64,000 nucleotides of DNA from a virus. A model generated the notes under the pieces. That model was not told the DNA's origin and did not search any database. It saw only the letters and a program-made list of their open reading frames with translations. Each line of letters opens with the position of its first letter. Position 1 is the first letter of the stretch. The stretch is taken from the IMG/VR virus record IMGVR_UViG_3300042327_000405, positions 1 through 64,000 of that record. One strand, given 5' to 3'. Positions 1-9,368 of this stretch are shown here, one piece after another. Both the position numbers and the translations under genes were made by a program.

Positions 1-2207
1 GATGCACCCTCTACGAACTTCTCTTTAAACTGATCAAATTCTTTAGCATCTTTTTTCTTTCCAATGATCTTTCTAACTTTATCTGCTTCCGACATGGACA
101 TACCGCCAAGGTGTACGCATGCTTGCATAACTTGTTCCTGGTAAAGAATACAGCCATAAGTGTCCTCCGTAAATTCCTTTAGTACTTGGTGTGTGTAAGA
201 TATATTTTGACGACCATGTTTACGATCAACATAATCCTTTCCAATAGTATTCATTGCACCTGGCCGAACAAGAGCGTTTGATGCTGCGAGTTCGTTTAAG
301 TTTTTAACGCCCATCTTAATAAGAAGGTTTGTGTATGGTGCTGCTTCACACTGGAACACACCTTTTGTGTGTCCGTCTGATAACATCTGATATACATTTG
401 CATCATCCATCTTGATCTTGAGAAGGTCAATCTTCTTGCCATCTCGCTCTTTGATTATGTCGATTGTATTCTTAAGAACAGACAAAGTTTTAAGACCCAA
501 AGCATCAATCTTAATTAAACCAATTCTTTCAGCCTCCTCCATGTCAACACCAACTACAGGAATTCTTTCATCAGATCCAGTAGATGATCTTGTTTCAAGT
601 GGTGCATATCTAAAAATTGGTTCCTTTGCAGTTACAACACCTGCTGCGTGAATGCCTGTTCCACGGATTCGACCACGAAGTTGTTCTCCATAAACCTCTA
701 CCTCTGGATACTTCTCACGAAACTCTCGTGTTGATTTAGATGTGCAGAAGTCATCCCAAGTGTCTACGGTCTTTAGTACTTTATTAACATCTGAAAGAGG
801 TATGTTTAGTACTCGTGCAACATCTCTTACAATTCCTTTTCCAGTAAACTGTAAGAATGTAGCAATAGATGCAACATGTCGATACTGTCTAACAAGATAA
901 TCTTTAACTTCTTCACGACGAGTATCCTGAATATCTGTATCGATATCTGGAAAGTCGTTACGCTCTGGATTAATAAATCGGAAGAACAAAAGATTGTGTT
1001 CAATAGGATCAATATCTGTAATCTTTAATGCATAACAGACAAGAGAACCAGCAGATGATCCACGACCTGGCCCAACCATAATCTCTTCCTTCTTAGCCCA
1101 GTTAATCATGTTACTTACAACAAGGAAGTATGGGGCAAACTTCTTGTCCTTAATAATCTGTAATTCTTCTTCAAGTCTATCAAGGTACTCTTGGTTTTCT
1201 GACAAACCTCGCTCTGCCAAACCTTCAAGCGCAACCTTGGCAAGTTCTTTATCAGGACTCTTGTACTGTACTGGAAGAAGGTTTAGTCCTTCTTGAATGC
1301 CATAGTCTCCTACTGTCTCTGCTAATAAGAGTGTGTTTGAGTAGATGTCTGGTCGATCAATACCCTGCGATTCCATGGCTGCCTTGATCTCTTCGTATGA
1401 TAGTAGGTGGATATCAAACTTATTAAATGTTATCTGACGGTCTTCGCCATAAAGATAGTCAAGGCGTTCCATCATGTTGCCTTTTTTCTTTGACTTTTCA
1501 TATGTTGCATCTTTTACGAACTTGCCGTGTGTGTTCATGAGCAACTTAAACTCTTGAACTTCTTTTTGCGACGGATCAACATGGTGGCAGTCTGGTGTTA
1601 CAACAACTTTGATTCCAAACTCATCTGCTAGTTCAATTAAATATTTGTTAATGTGTGCTTCGTTGTGAGGCATGACTTCAATGTAGTAGTCATCTTCAAA
1701 GCGTTCCTTAAACCAAGATATGTATTTCTTAGCAAGAGCAAACTCTTCTTCCTCTAATGCCTTTACAAGTACACTACTTGGACAAGCAGAGGTTACTATA
1801 ATTCCTTCTTTATACTTTTCAAGAATCGTAAAGTCAAATCTTGGCTTCTTAAAGAAACCATCTGTCCACGATAGTTCACTAATCTTGTTAAGGTTTTCCA
1901 AACCAATTTGATTCTTGGCTAGAAGGATAATGTGGTTGTAGACAAGATCTTGTTGACCTTCTCTTTCAGACTTATCTCGTGTATCAGATATGTCTGCACA
2001 CATGTATCCTTCTAGACCTAGAATTGGCTTAATGCCCTTTGCTTTTGCAATACGGTGCAGTTCCCTATGCCCAGACAAAGTACCGTGGTCAGTGATGGCA
2101 ATTGCTGGCATCCCTAACTCAACTGCACGGTCAACATATTCTTCTGGAGTAGCAATCCCATCAAATAAACTAAAATGGGTATGGACATGTAAGCCTACGT
2201 AGTTCAT
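1..2207 (-). CDS. dnaE: DNA polymerase III alpha subunit (DnaE type), 3' end beyond window
   Basis: Replicative DNA polymerase that extends DNA at the phage fork. About 735 codons are visible; the C-terminus lies past the left edge. The N-terminus is a PHP domain (LHVHTHFSLFDG near residue 6, then AITDHGTLSG). The polymerase core shows GPGRGSSAGS, the two-aspartate motif PDIDTDI near residue 420 and the third catalytic aspartate in KIDALGLKTL near residue 566, so the active site looks intact. The ATG at 2207 lies one base after the stop of the ssDNA-binding candidate, suggesting translational coupling. It is the last visible gene of the minus-strand replication cluster. Confidence 0.95.
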   Translation of the reverse strand, partial: MNYVGLHVHTHFSLFDGIATPEEYVDRAVELGMPAIAITDHGTLSGHRELHRIAKAKGIKPILGLEGYMCADISDTRDKSEREGQQDLVYNHIILLAKNQIGLENLNKISELSWTDGFFKKPRFDFTILEKYKEGIIVTSACPSSVLVKALEEEEFALAKKYISWFKERFEDDYYIEVMPHNEAHINKYLIELADEFGIKVVVTPDCHHVDPSQKEVQEFKLLMNTHGKFVKDATYEKSKKKGNMMERLDYLYGEDRQITFNKFDIHLLSYEEIKAAMESQGIDRPDIYSNTLLLAETVGDYGIQEGLNLLPVQYKSPDKELAKVALEGLAERGLSENQEYLDRLEEELQIIKDKKFAPYFLVVSNMINWAKKEEIMVGPGRGSSAGSLVCYALKITDIDPIEHNLLFFRFINPERNDFPDIDTDIQDTRREEVKDYLVRQYRHVASIATFLQFTGKGIVRDVARVLNIPLSDVNKVLKTVDTWDDFCTSKSTREFREKYPEVEVYGEQLRGRIRGTGIHAAGVVTAKEPIFRYAPLETRSSTGSDERIPVVGVDMEEAERIGLIKIDALGLKTLSVLKNTIDIIKERDGKKIDLLKIKMDDANVYQMLSDGHTKGVFQCEAAPYTNLLIKMGVKNLNELAASNALVRPGAMNTIGKDYVDRKHGRQNISYTHQVLKEFTEDTYGCILYQEQVMQACVHLGGMSMSEADKVRKIIGKKKDAKEFDQFKEKFVEGA

Positions 2208-2208
2208 A

Positions 2209-2865
2209 TTACCAATCAGCGTTAGTTGCTGAGGTGGCAGATGGGCCATCAAAGCCCAAATAGAACGCTTCTTGTTCTGCATAAGGAATCTTCTTGAGTG
2301 CTGACTCAAGAGGATAAGGCTCTATGGCCTTCCAATCAAATGGTTCCTTATCTGGTGCAGATGGAATAAGTGTGTAATTGGTTTCAGTTCCCTGACCATT
2401 ACGCTTTAACTTCCATAGTACGTTTGAGATGCTTCCTGTTTCAAGAGCATACTCACGAATTGTGTTGAATGATGACTGCTTGCTGATACCCATTGACCAA
2501 ATTGCAACATATGGTGCTTCGATACCATCGTCAACTAGGACATTGCAATAGAAACGAAGACGGCCACGCCATCCAGCCTTTGGATCCTTACGGTGCATTT
2601 CTTCTGCCCAGTCACGACCTTCTGATTCCATTGTATCTACAGCCTTACGCTTGTAGTCCTTTGGGTTTACGTGTTCCTTAACAACTAGTGCTAGTCCACG
2701 ATTTTCATTATAGTTTGCTGAGTCTTCATCAAGTTCTTCGATAAATCGAATCTTAACTGATTGTCCATCAGCGAGTTTTAGCCACTTTAACTTTGGCCCG
2801 TCGTTTTCATACTTTGGCTTGTCGAGCAGGGCATTAATGTTCTTGAGTCCCTTTACTACGCTCAT
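2209..2865 (-). CDS. putative single-stranded DNA-binding protein
   Basis: A 218-residue protein with a lysine-rich N-terminus (KGLKNINALLDKPKYEND), a central region with aromatic residues (RFYCNVLVDD, APYVAIWSMG) and a C-terminus that ends in an acidic aromatic tip (NADW). That layout, and its place between primase and polymerase, fit the gp32-like ssDNA-binding proteins of phages, which coat template strands and recruit the polymerase. The start has a clear AGGAG site 6-8 bases upstream. No OB-fold signature can be proven by eye; a recombination mediator is an alternative. Confidence 0.55.
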   Translation of the reverse strand: MSVVKGLKNINALLDKPKYENDGPKLKWLKLADGQSVKIRFIEELDEDSANYNENRGLALVVKEHVNPKDYKRKAVDTMESEGRDWAEEMHRKDPKAGWRGRLRFYCNVLVDDGIEAPYVAIWSMGISKQSSFNTIREYALETGSISNVLWKLKRNGQGTETNYTLIPSAPDKEPFDWKAIEPYPLESALKKIPYAEQEAFYLGFDGPSATSATNADW

Positions 2866-2888
2866 ATATTTCTCCTTTGTTTGTTATA

Positions 2889-3833
2889 TTAGTTTAGCAT
2901 AAGAGATATAGATTTGTCAAACTGGAACTCTAAATTCTTAAGTTCTTCATCTGGCATATCTCCAATATCCTTATACTGATTGTTTAGTTTAATAACAGAA
3001 ACACGAGTAGAAAGTTTTTCAACTATCCTATCTTTCATGTTTCCTCCTGCCTCATCATTATCAGCAATAACAATAATGTTATTGAAATACTTCTGAAGCA
3101 ATTCTATTTGTGTACTTGATACGTTTGCACCAAGTGTTGCTACTGCTGGGAGTCCTACCTGGTCAAGTCTGATAGCATCAAACGAAGACTCTACTACATA
3201 CACTCTATCAGATTTCTTAACTCTATGCAGGTTAAACAGTGTTTTACTTTTTGGAAGTCCTGGAGTATTCTTAAAATCTTTTCCTTCAATAGACCTACCA
3301 ACAAATCCTAAAGGGATCCCATCTGGACTATGAACTGGAACGGTTACCATGTCTTGCTTTTCTGAATAACCCAATGAGAATTTTATGCAAGAAGGCTTTT
3401 CAATTTTTCTGTATGTAAAATAATTTCTTGCTCTTTCTGAACCGACTAACCCATTGTGTAATCTTTTAATAATAAGTTCATCAAATGTTTTATAAACTTC
3501 TTCTTTTACAAGGACTTTGTCAATCTCTGTAGTAATATTAGTTAACTTCTCTTTACTCTTTATAAACCTTGCAGATTCAAAATATGTTCTACCAGAAGTA
3601 TGCATAACTAGTTCTATTAGGTCTGCAGATTTTTGGCAAGAAAAACAAAAGAACATTCCGCTTCCTTTTTGTACTTCTCCTGCTGGGGTTCTGTGATTAT
3701 TGTGAAATGGACAAAAGATCATGAAGTCTGCATCAAGTTCAGACTCTACGGTAATACCCGATCCTGTAAGTACTCGCTTGACTTGGTCTGCTGAATAAAG
3801 ATGGGATTGGCTCCGTCTATTCCTGCTATCCAT
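2889..3833 (-). CDS. dnaG: DnaG-type primase
   Basis: Synthesises RNA primers at the fork. Residues about 38-72 form the zinc ribbon (CPFH ... CFSC). The C-terminal half carries a TOPRIM domain with the glutamate in VYVVESSFDAIRLDQ and the DxD motif in IVIADNDEAGG. At 314 residues it is short, containing the zinc and TOPRIM parts but no long helicase-binding tail. The ATG at 3833 overlaps the upstream gene by 88 bases. It is kept because the helix preceding the zinc ribbon would otherwise be lost and no later in-frame start is evident. It sits just downstream of the helicase gene in the same minus-strand cluster. Confidence 0.9.
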   Translation of the reverse strand: MDSRNRRSQSHLYSADQVKRVLTGSGITVESELDADFMIFCPFHNNHRTPAGEVQKGSGMFFCFSCQKSADLIELVMHTSGRTYFESARFIKSKEKLTNITTEIDKVLVKEEVYKTFDELIIKRLHNGLVGSERARNYFTYRKIEKPSCIKFSLGYSEKQDMVTVPVHSPDGIPLGFVGRSIEGKDFKNTPGLPKSKTLFNLHRVKKSDRVYVVESSFDAIRLDQVGLPAVATLGANVSSTQIELLQKYFNNIIVIADNDEAGGNMKDRIVEKLSTRVSVIKLNNQYKDIGDMPDEELKNLEFQFDKSISLMLN

Positions 3834-4102
3834 TCGCTTTTCCTTTTCCCTGCGTAAACTGCATGTATCGATAGTTCAAATTCAAAATAGTTCTTTATAT
3901 CATTATACCTTATTGTGAAGTCTGGGTCAAGATCAATTCTTGGCACATACCCACTTAATTTCATTTCTGATATCAATAATCTTATATACTCTTGTTTGAG
4001 TCTTCCGATCATTGAATCGTCATAGATTACTCCGTCAAGGCAAAAACGCTTAATCGACTTATGATGATAAGACTTATGAGTGGTAGCATTCTTTTCTGAC
4101 AT
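3746..4102 (-). CDS. hypothetical protein between helicase and primase
   Basis: A 118-residue protein, basic at the N-terminus (KNATTHKSYHHKSIKRF) with no recognised motif. It starts 12 bases after the helicase stop and its 3' end overlaps the primase start by 88 bases in another frame. Position suggests a replication accessory role, such as priming or helicase loading, but nothing in the sequence proves it. Confidence 0.7.
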   Translation of the reverse strand: MSEKNATTHKSYHHKSIKRFCLDGVIYDDSMIGRLKQEYIRLLISEMKLSGYVPRIDLDPDFTIRYNDIKNYFEFELSIHAVYAGKRKSEWIAGIDGANPIFIQQTKSSEYLQDRVLP

Positions 4103-4114
4103 ACCATATTATAA

Positions 4115-5335
4115 CTACTTATCTTCAAAGTCTTTATATCTATAATATCCCTTGTCAAAGTCACACTGGACTAGGAAATCTCCCATAAATCCATTACGGT
4201 TTTTACGGAATGCACATTCAATGATATCACTATTTGTGGCACGACCAAGGGCAAGAACCCAGTCAGCATCGTAGGCAATTTGTCTAGACCAGGATGTTTG
4301 ACCAAGTGTTGGAACACTGTTTAGGTCGTTGGCATCGTCAGGTGTTGCAGATGAAATTGCAATAATTGGAACTTCTTCACCAATAGCCATTAGTTTTAAT
4401 TCTCTTGAGAGGTTCTTCATTCGTACCGTTTCATTGTCTGACTTCTGGTTAGGAGCCATCAACTGAAGGTAGTCAACGATCACAAAATCTGGCTTGTACT
4501 GATCAATCTTTCCACGAAGAACAGAAGGGTTGATTTCTCCGCCACTATCATTTGATATGATGTGGAATTCTGGCTTTCCTGCAAGATTCTTTGCATGCCA
4601 TTCCTTTAGCATGTCAATTTCAATCTCACCATTGCTAATCTTCCTGTGAGACCATCTACCTTCACCCATAATAGTAAACACACGATTACGAACTTCAGTC
4701 TCAGACATTTCAAGAGAGATTACCATTGGGGACTTTCCTTGCTTCCATGCTTGAACAGCAAAGTAAAGTGCAAGCCACGACTTTCCAATTCCTGGATAAG
4801 CAAGAAACACTCCAAGTTGTCCTGGCATAATTCCAGAAGGAAGATAGTTGTCAAACCCTGGAAGACCTGTTTTGATTCCAGAAAGTCCTAGCGCTTGTTG
4901 TTTCTTAACATTTTCAAAATATGCAATAGCAGACTCAAGATCCGTTACATCAATATCACGAATAGCAGAAGTATTCTTTTTTAATTCTGAGGTCTTTGTT
5001 ATTAGTTCGTTAAGGGCACCGTTTCCATTATTGTTTTGGATCTCACTTGCAGCAGATCTAATTATATCTTTAAGGCTGTCGGTAAGGTACTCTCCCTGAA
5101 GTTCTTCAAGATGATGCTTGGTTGCTCCGATACCTGACACTGGCTCAAAGTCTCTAAACTTTTCAGTAACTAATTCTGTTGGAGGAAGAACAGAGTTATT
5201 TTCAAAATACAACCTAATAAAATTCCAGATGTCTCCGTGAGTTCTTAAAAGATTATCAACATTAGCCTGAAGAAGAACATGGATTTGCTTATCGCTTAAA
5301 ACAGCCGTAAGTAGTTTTGCTTCTGCATTATTCAC
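4115..5335 (-). CDS. dnaB: replicative DNA helicase, DnaB family
   Basis: Hexameric fork helicase, 406 residues. The N-terminal ~110 residues resemble the DnaB interaction domain. The RecA-like core carries Walker A (AYPGIGKS, near residue 184), a following SLEMSETEV segment typical of DnaB, Walker B (FVIVDYLQLM) and a late arginine-rich segment (FRKNRNG). The start overlaps the stop of the upstream gene by 8 bases. With the neighbouring primase and polymerase it forms a nearly complete phage replisome. Confidence 0.93.
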   Translation of the reverse strand: MNNAEAKLLTAVLSDKQIHVLLQANVDNLLRTHGDIWNFIRLYFENNSVLPPTELVTEKFRDFEPVSGIGATKHHLEELQGEYLTDSLKDIIRSAASEIQNNNGNGALNELITKTSELKKNTSAIRDIDVTDLESAIAYFENVKKQQALGLSGIKTGLPGFDNYLPSGIMPGQLGVFLAYPGIGKSWLALYFAVQAWKQGKSPMVISLEMSETEVRNRVFTIMGEGRWSHRKISNGEIEIDMLKEWHAKNLAGKPEFHIISNDSGGEINPSVLRGKIDQYKPDFVIVDYLQLMAPNQKSDNETVRMKNLSRELKLMAIGEEVPIIAISSATPDDANDLNSVPTLGQTSWSRQIAYDADWVLALGRATNSDIIECAFRKNRNGFMGDFLVQCDFDKGYYRYKDFEDK

Positions 5336-5636
5336 TTAGCCACTCCTTTGCTAGTCTTCTGCGCTCTGTGCGCTCCTCTATGTCTTTAACTTTATCTCTT
5401 TGTGCCTGCAATATTTTTTCTGCATTATATGCAAAGTAATTCCAAGAAGGATTCTCTGCAACTGAAAAGTAGTACTCAAGTATATCGTAGCATCCTGGCA
5501 GTGTATATGACTCTACAAGGGCATCAGAAGCCCACTGCTCTACATTTAAATTAAGAGATGGCTTTGATTCGTACCTTGCGGTATGATACTTGCTGTATCT
5601 TGAAAGCAAAGCCATACGGTCTTTGCGTTCGGCCAT
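5328..5636 (-). CDS. hypothetical protein upstream of helicase
   Basis: A 102-residue charged protein, probably helical, with a lysine/arginine/glutamate-rich C-terminus (DKVKDIEERTERRRLAKEW). It overlaps the helicase start by 8 bases, so the two are likely translated together. The position, directly before a DnaB-type helicase, would suit a helicase loader, but there is no motif to support this. Confidence 0.75.
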   Translation of the reverse strand: MAERKDRMALLSRYSKYHTARYESKPSLNLNVEQWASDALVESYTLPGCYDILEYYFSVAENPSWNYFAYNAEKILQAQRDKVKDIEERTERRRLAKEWLSE

Positions 5637-5845
5637 TATGCTTCGGCAGCCTCTTCTTGTGCTTCCTTGATCTTATCTGTAAGTTTATCTTCAACAAACT
5701 TGTAGACACGCTCAAAAGCCTGATCTATATTTTCTCCATTGCGTTTTGAATCAACAACTCCAAGATCAAGTCTTAGTGATTGAAAGTTACCGAGGTTAAG
5801 CGTGTATCCTAGTGTAACAGATACTTTTGTCTCTTCGTTTTCCAT
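5636..5845 (-). CDS. small acidic hypothetical protein
   Basis: A 69-residue protein ending in an acidic helical tail (KEAQEEAAEA). I use the ATG at 5845 rather than an upstream in-frame ATG at 5926 because a GAAGGGT ribosome site lies 7-8 bases before 5845 and the longer form would overlap the preceding gene. Its stop shares bases with the next start (5636). Function unknown. Confidence 0.7.
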   Translation of the reverse strand: MENEETKVSVTLGYTLNLGNFQSLRLDLGVVDSKRNGENIDQAFERVYKFVEDKLTDKIKEAQEEAAEA

Positions 5846-5858
5846 TTTATACCCTTCG

Positions 5859-6401
5859 TTAAATAGATTCATTCCAAATTGGAACAAATCGACCATCTTC
5901 TGTTTTCCTATAAGTAAGTATACCATCGCCCATTCTGCGTGTCAACTCTTGTTTGCTGGGCGTAATATCATTTGTTATTAATTTATCTTTTCTTGGTCTA
6001 CCAATATGGTATGAAGCAAGTATATCACGAATCTCTTTTACTTGCGATTCCGAGTAATATGACCTTACTTGAAAACCTCTTGCCCCACCTTTTTGTGATC
6101 CAGTTGGAAATGGGATGACTCCTCGTTTCATTAGTGATGGCATATATTTTTTATGACGGTTAACTAAATCAGCAGTCTGACCCACTGTATATGCTCGCTC
6201 TCTTTTATTTTTAAAATCACTAATTAAACAACTTTCAATTTGATCTTTTGTAATATTATAAACAGACATTACTCCATTAGAGTGATTGTAGTGATGTGTT
6301 CTAACAAGGTCTCCATTAAGAAACCAAACCTTTTTGTTTCCTGGTATTACAGGTAACTCATTGTATTTTTCGCTCTCAATAGTTCCCTTTTTAGTAACCA
6401 T
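5859..6401 (-). CDS. putative HTH (MerR-like) DNA-binding protein
   Basis: A 180-residue basic protein. The middle segment, about residues 68-130, begins AYTVGQTADLVNRHKKY, continues MKRGVIPFPTGS and ends RSYYSESQVKEIRDIL. That resembles a MerR/excisionase-like winged helix: a helix-turn-helix followed by 'R.Y....' and a helix. It may therefore regulate transcription or act in replication. A strong GGAGGG site lies just before the ATG at 6401. The start overlaps the upstream zinc-ribbon gene by 55 bases. Confidence 0.6.
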   Translation of the reverse strand: MVTKKGTIESEKYNELPVIPGNKKVWFLNGDLVRTHHYNHSNGVMSVYNITKDQIESCLISDFKNKRERAYTVGQTADLVNRHKKYMPSLMKRGVIPFPTGSQKGGARGFQVRSYYSESQVKEIRDILASYHIGRPRKDKLITNDITPSKQELTRRMGDGILTYRKTEDGRFVPIWNESI

Positions 6402-6538
6402 TGTCCCTCCAAAGTGTGGCTAGGTGGATGAAAAAATACTCTCACTCCGCAAGTCATGCAATATACTTCCAGGTGATTAATTTCCGTATATTGCCTATCT
6501 ATAAACATTCTACCTTTGCATTTTTTGCACGACATCAT
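6347..6538 (-). CDS. small zinc-ribbon protein
   Basis: A 63-residue protein with two CxxC pairs (CKKC near residue 4 and CMTC near residue 27), the pattern of a single zinc ribbon. It begins in a TAATGATG junction with the stop of the upstream virion gene; either ATG could be used. Its 3' end overlaps the next gene by 55 bases. Possible nucleic-acid binding; role unknown. Confidence 0.65.
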   Translation of the reverse strand: MMSCKKCKGRMFIDRQYTEINHLEVYCMTCGVRVFFHPPSHTLEGQWLLKRELLRAKNTMSYL

Positions 6539-6981
6539 TAGTTGGGTATTCCAACTACGATTAGGTTAATTCCAATGCTTGTGTCTCCACCAGTATTAAA
6601 TTTAACTGTTCCTTCTACTTTAGAAGTTGAAACACTATTAATTGTTACCGTAACATCTTTTCCAGCATCAGTGCTTCCAATATTAATTGGGGTTGCTGTA
6701 ACTACTGGGGCAAACTTAAAGTCTGTTCCAAAAGCATAAGAAAATGGTTTAGATGATCCTGCAGTTTGTGTTGTACTTGTTGTTACCTGAACATATCCAC
6801 CTATTACACGGGCTTCTGAGGCTTTTACGCTTTGCTTTCCAGATGTTGGTGTATCCACGGTGACATATTTATATACTCCTGGAGATATTTGTTCAGACAA
6901 ATCATTAACAGCCTTAACAATCTGATAGATATATGTAACATCTAGCGGTTGTCCTCTTTCGGGTACAGGTAAAATAGCCAT
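6538..6981 (-). CDS. small virion-type protein
   Basis: A 147-residue protein, rich in Thr, Ser, Val and Gly in its C-terminal half, looking like a beta-rich virion domain (GYVQVTTSTTQTAG; VTVTINSVSTSKVEGTVKF). It is the last gene of the tail-tip cluster before the replication genes. No Shine-Dalgarno is seen. A TATAAT box ends 6 bases before the ATG, so it is probably made from its own leaderless transcript. Confidence 0.75.
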   Translation of the reverse strand: MAILPVPERGQPLDVTYIYQIVKAVNDLSEQISPGVYKYVTVDTPTSGKQSVKASEARVIGGYVQVTTSTTQTAGSSKPFSYAFGTDFKFAPVVTATPINIGSTDAGKDVTVTINSVSTSKVEGTVKFNTGGDTSIGINLIVVGIPN

Positions 6982-6987
6982 AATACA

Positions 6988-6996
6988 ATTATACCA
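6988..6996 (-). promoter_or_regulatory. extended -10 promoter for a leaderless start at 6981
   Basis: TGGTATAAT on the minus strand, with six bases between the box and the ATG and no ribosome site. The TAA stop of the upstream gene lies inside the TATAAT box. Confidence 0.65.
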
Positions 6997-7420
6997 GAGA
7001 CTTAACTATAGATTCATAAATTTTGAGAGCAGGCTTTACTGTTGGATTTATAGATGCTAATTGTACTAATACTTTTACAGAAGTAGTCCCAGTTTTTAAA
7101 AATGAATAACTTGTGCCAGTTGCAATGCCTACATTTGAGTAGTCTCCACCATCAAATGAAGCAAAAACATCGTACTTTTCTTCTGCAGAAGTTTTAGATC
7201 CTTTGGACCAGTTTACAAGGATTGTATTACCAACAACATTAATGTCTCCTGGAAGGACTTGGACTATTTCAGAATTAACTGCAAATATTTGAGACCATGC
7301 AGACTTCCTGTTTTTGTCTTCTGATACCAATCTAAATCTTGCAATTCTTCCATTTTCTGTAGTTACTTTACCAAGTAATTCTTTTTTTACAATAATATTT
7401 TTTATTCCCGAATCTGCCAT
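6989..7420 (-). CDS. tail-tip protein, FN3-like
   Basis: A 143-residue protein with alternating hydrophobic strands (NTILVNWSKGSKTSAEEKYDVFASFDGG) like a fibronectin-type or other Ig-like domain. Its ATG overlaps the stop of the larger upstream tail gene (7420). Probably a minor tail or fibre-anchoring protein; no catalytic motif. Confidence 0.65.
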   Translation of the reverse strand: MADSGIKNIIVKKELLGKVTTENGRIARFRLVSEDKNRKSAWSQIFAVNSEIVQVLPGDINVVGNTILVNWSKGSKTSAEEKYDVFASFDGGDYSNVGIATGTSYSFLKTGTTSVKVLVQLASINPTVKPALKIYESIVKSLV

Positions 7421-8799
7421 TACACCACGTCCAAACCAAATCTAAATTCAATATAGTTTGTTGTATTTGCTGACTTAATAATTGTTTTTGCTTCTGGAGT
7501 TTTCATAACCGAGTACCCAGTCAATCCATATATAGAGTTATTGGCTGTAACATTTTCAAGCCTAAGACCGTCTAAACAAACATAAAAGTCAGAAGTTGGA
7601 ATTGGAGTTAGGCCATCTTCTCTTAATACACAAGCATATATTCTTACAGTATTTATTTCTGACCAGGAAAATTCAGTACTCTTCTGTAACTGCTGAAGTT
7701 GTTTCTTTACAACAAAATATCTATTGGTTGCAAAATTAGTTTCAGTATCATTTACAACTGCTTCGAATGTTGCCCATTTTCCACTTTTAAAAGTTCCTGT
7801 AGAAGCAAATTCAACTATAATTCTTACAGACTTTGGAAGTGTCGATGCTGAACCGACTTTGTTAATAACAGAAAAAGCAAGTCTTAACTCGTCTGTTGGA
7901 GAATTTTTACTAAAGTCAACAGATGCATTTGTTAGTTGTATAAAGTTTGATCCTGCTGCTGCTGTTAAGTTGCCACCTGAATCTATTGAAATGTTTGCAT
8001 TGTTTCCAGATATTGCAAAAATGTTATTTAGGAACCTGCACCTTTCATATCTGTTGGCTCGGTTTGAGTTTGTAAAAATTTTATTATCTGCATTTGTTTG
8101 AAATACTGGATATGCTTGACTAATAATATTTGTGTCAACATCATTAATTAAATATCCTGAAGAAACAAATGTTCCTGTAATACTGGTATTGGAAGAAATT
8201 GTAAAAGATGTTGAATTTGGAACCGTAACTATACTAACATCTGCAAGATTAAATACTGTTGGCGTGATCCCAGATATAGATATTTTTGTTCCCACTGTAA
8301 GTCCATGCTCTACATCTGTAGTATATGTTAAAGTAGAACCTGAAGGAGTTTTTGGAACAGTAGTAGCATTTGTTATTTTAACAACACGATCATCTAGTGG
8401 TTCATAAATTGAGGGAATTTCTTTGCCTTGAGAAGAATACTTCCAAGACTCTCCTTCAGAAAAAGAATAAATACTTTTACTATCAAATGCTCCAGCAGAA
8501 GGATTAGATGCTGCAGAAAATAGTCCTACCTCTGTAATTTCATATCTTTCTTGGGTTGGAAGTTCTGCTGTTAGAACAACCTTTGAAACCCCACCCTCAT
8601 CTACAAATCCACGGGAAATTATTGGCACACGAAACATTTCAAATTCAAGAGAAGACTTATTTGAATAGTCTGGCATTGTAGTAGTGTTATCAGCCACTAG
8701 TGGTTTAGGGCCACAGCCTACTGCTATATGTGATGCATACGATGGTGTTTGCCCTACAAGGTACTTTGCTAAAATATTTTTACCTATATTAGTTATCAT
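7420..8799 (-). CDS. minor tail / baseplate protein
   Basis: A 459-residue protein. The N-terminus (ITNIGKNILAKYLVGQ ... ERYEITEVGLFSA) matches the style of phage tail proteins that attach fibres to the baseplate. The C-terminal half is beta-rich and ends FRFGLDVV. The gene is tightly packed, overlapping both neighbours by one or two bases in a TAATG arrangement, which points to coupled translation in the tail-tip operon. Confidence 0.7.
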   Translation of the reverse strand: MITNIGKNILAKYLVGQTPSYASHIAVGCGPKPLVADNTTTMPDYSNKSSLEFEMFRVPIISRGFVDEGGVSKVVLTAELPTQERYEITEVGLFSAASNPSAGAFDSKSIYSFSEGESWKYSSQGKEIPSIYEPLDDRVVKITNATTVPKTPSGSTLTYTTDVEHGLTVGTKISISGITPTVFNLADVSIVTVPNSTSFTISSNTSITGTFVSSGYLINDVDTNIISQAYPVFQTNADNKIFTNSNRANRYERCRFLNNIFAISGNNANISIDSGGNLTAAAGSNFIQLTNASVDFSKNSPTDELRLAFSVINKVGSASTLPKSVRIIVEFASTGTFKSGKWATFEAVVNDTETNFATNRYFVVKKQLQQLQKSTEFSWSEINTVRIYACVLREDGLTPIPTSDFYVCLDGLRLENVTANNSIYGLTGYSVMKTPEAKTIIKSANTTNYIEFRFGLDVV

Positions 8800-9368
8800 T
8801 AATTTCCTCCAGTATATATTGTATCACTAAAGGTTGCTCCACTTGTTAATACTTGAACCTCTGCCTGCTCGCCATCCTTTAAGTTAATTAAGTTAATCAC
8901 TAGATCTCCAGTTATGGGATCTACGTATATTGACTTACAGTTTGGAGTCTTTATCCACTTAGTTAGATCTTTTTCAACATACCCTGGATTATTTTCTGGT
9001 GGGGGTGGTGCTGATATGGTATAGCCTGTACCGCATTTTGGCAGGTGGTCTAAGATAGAAAGTGAAAGAGATTTAAAGTATGAATCTGATGACTGAAGAC
9101 TTAGCATATTGTTTGGATTATACTGTAAATAAAGATCTGTTAGATTTTTTATTGGGCTATAGGAGATTGCTTGACCATTAACCAAATCATGCCTAGAAAT
9201 TGTTGCAAGTTCTCGCCCACCAATATTTTCAAATATGAGATCTGTCATTATCTCAATAGACATAACCTCATCACCTTTAATAATTAAATCAGGTGTAGCA
9301 ATTTTTATTGATTTATTGTCTGTTGTTGTTTTTGGATCTGGAAGATTTGGAGTTGCTGGTGTTGTCAT
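8799..9368 (-). CDS. minor tail protein
   Basis: A 189-residue protein beginning with a Thr/Pro/Asn-rich segment (TTPATPNLPDPKTTTDNK). It has no recognised catalytic motif. It sits between the long tail-tip protein and a baseplate-like protein, with stop/start overlaps on both sides, so a tail-tip structural role is likely. Confidence 0.65.
   Translation of the reverse strand: MTTPATPNLPDPKTTTDNKSIKIATPDLIIKGDEVMSIEIMTDLIFENIGGRELATISRHDLVNGQAISYSPIKNLTDLYLQYNPNNMLSLQSSDSYFKSLSLSILDHLPKCGTGYTISAPPPPENNPGYVEKDLTKWIKTPNCKSIYVDPITGDLVINLINLKDGEQAEVQVLTSGATFSDTIYTGGN

Noticed and set aside
5846-5926. Upstream extension of the small acidic protein at 5636-5845
   Set aside because: The longer form overlaps the preceding gene and lacks a ribosome site; GAAGGGT marks the inner ATG.
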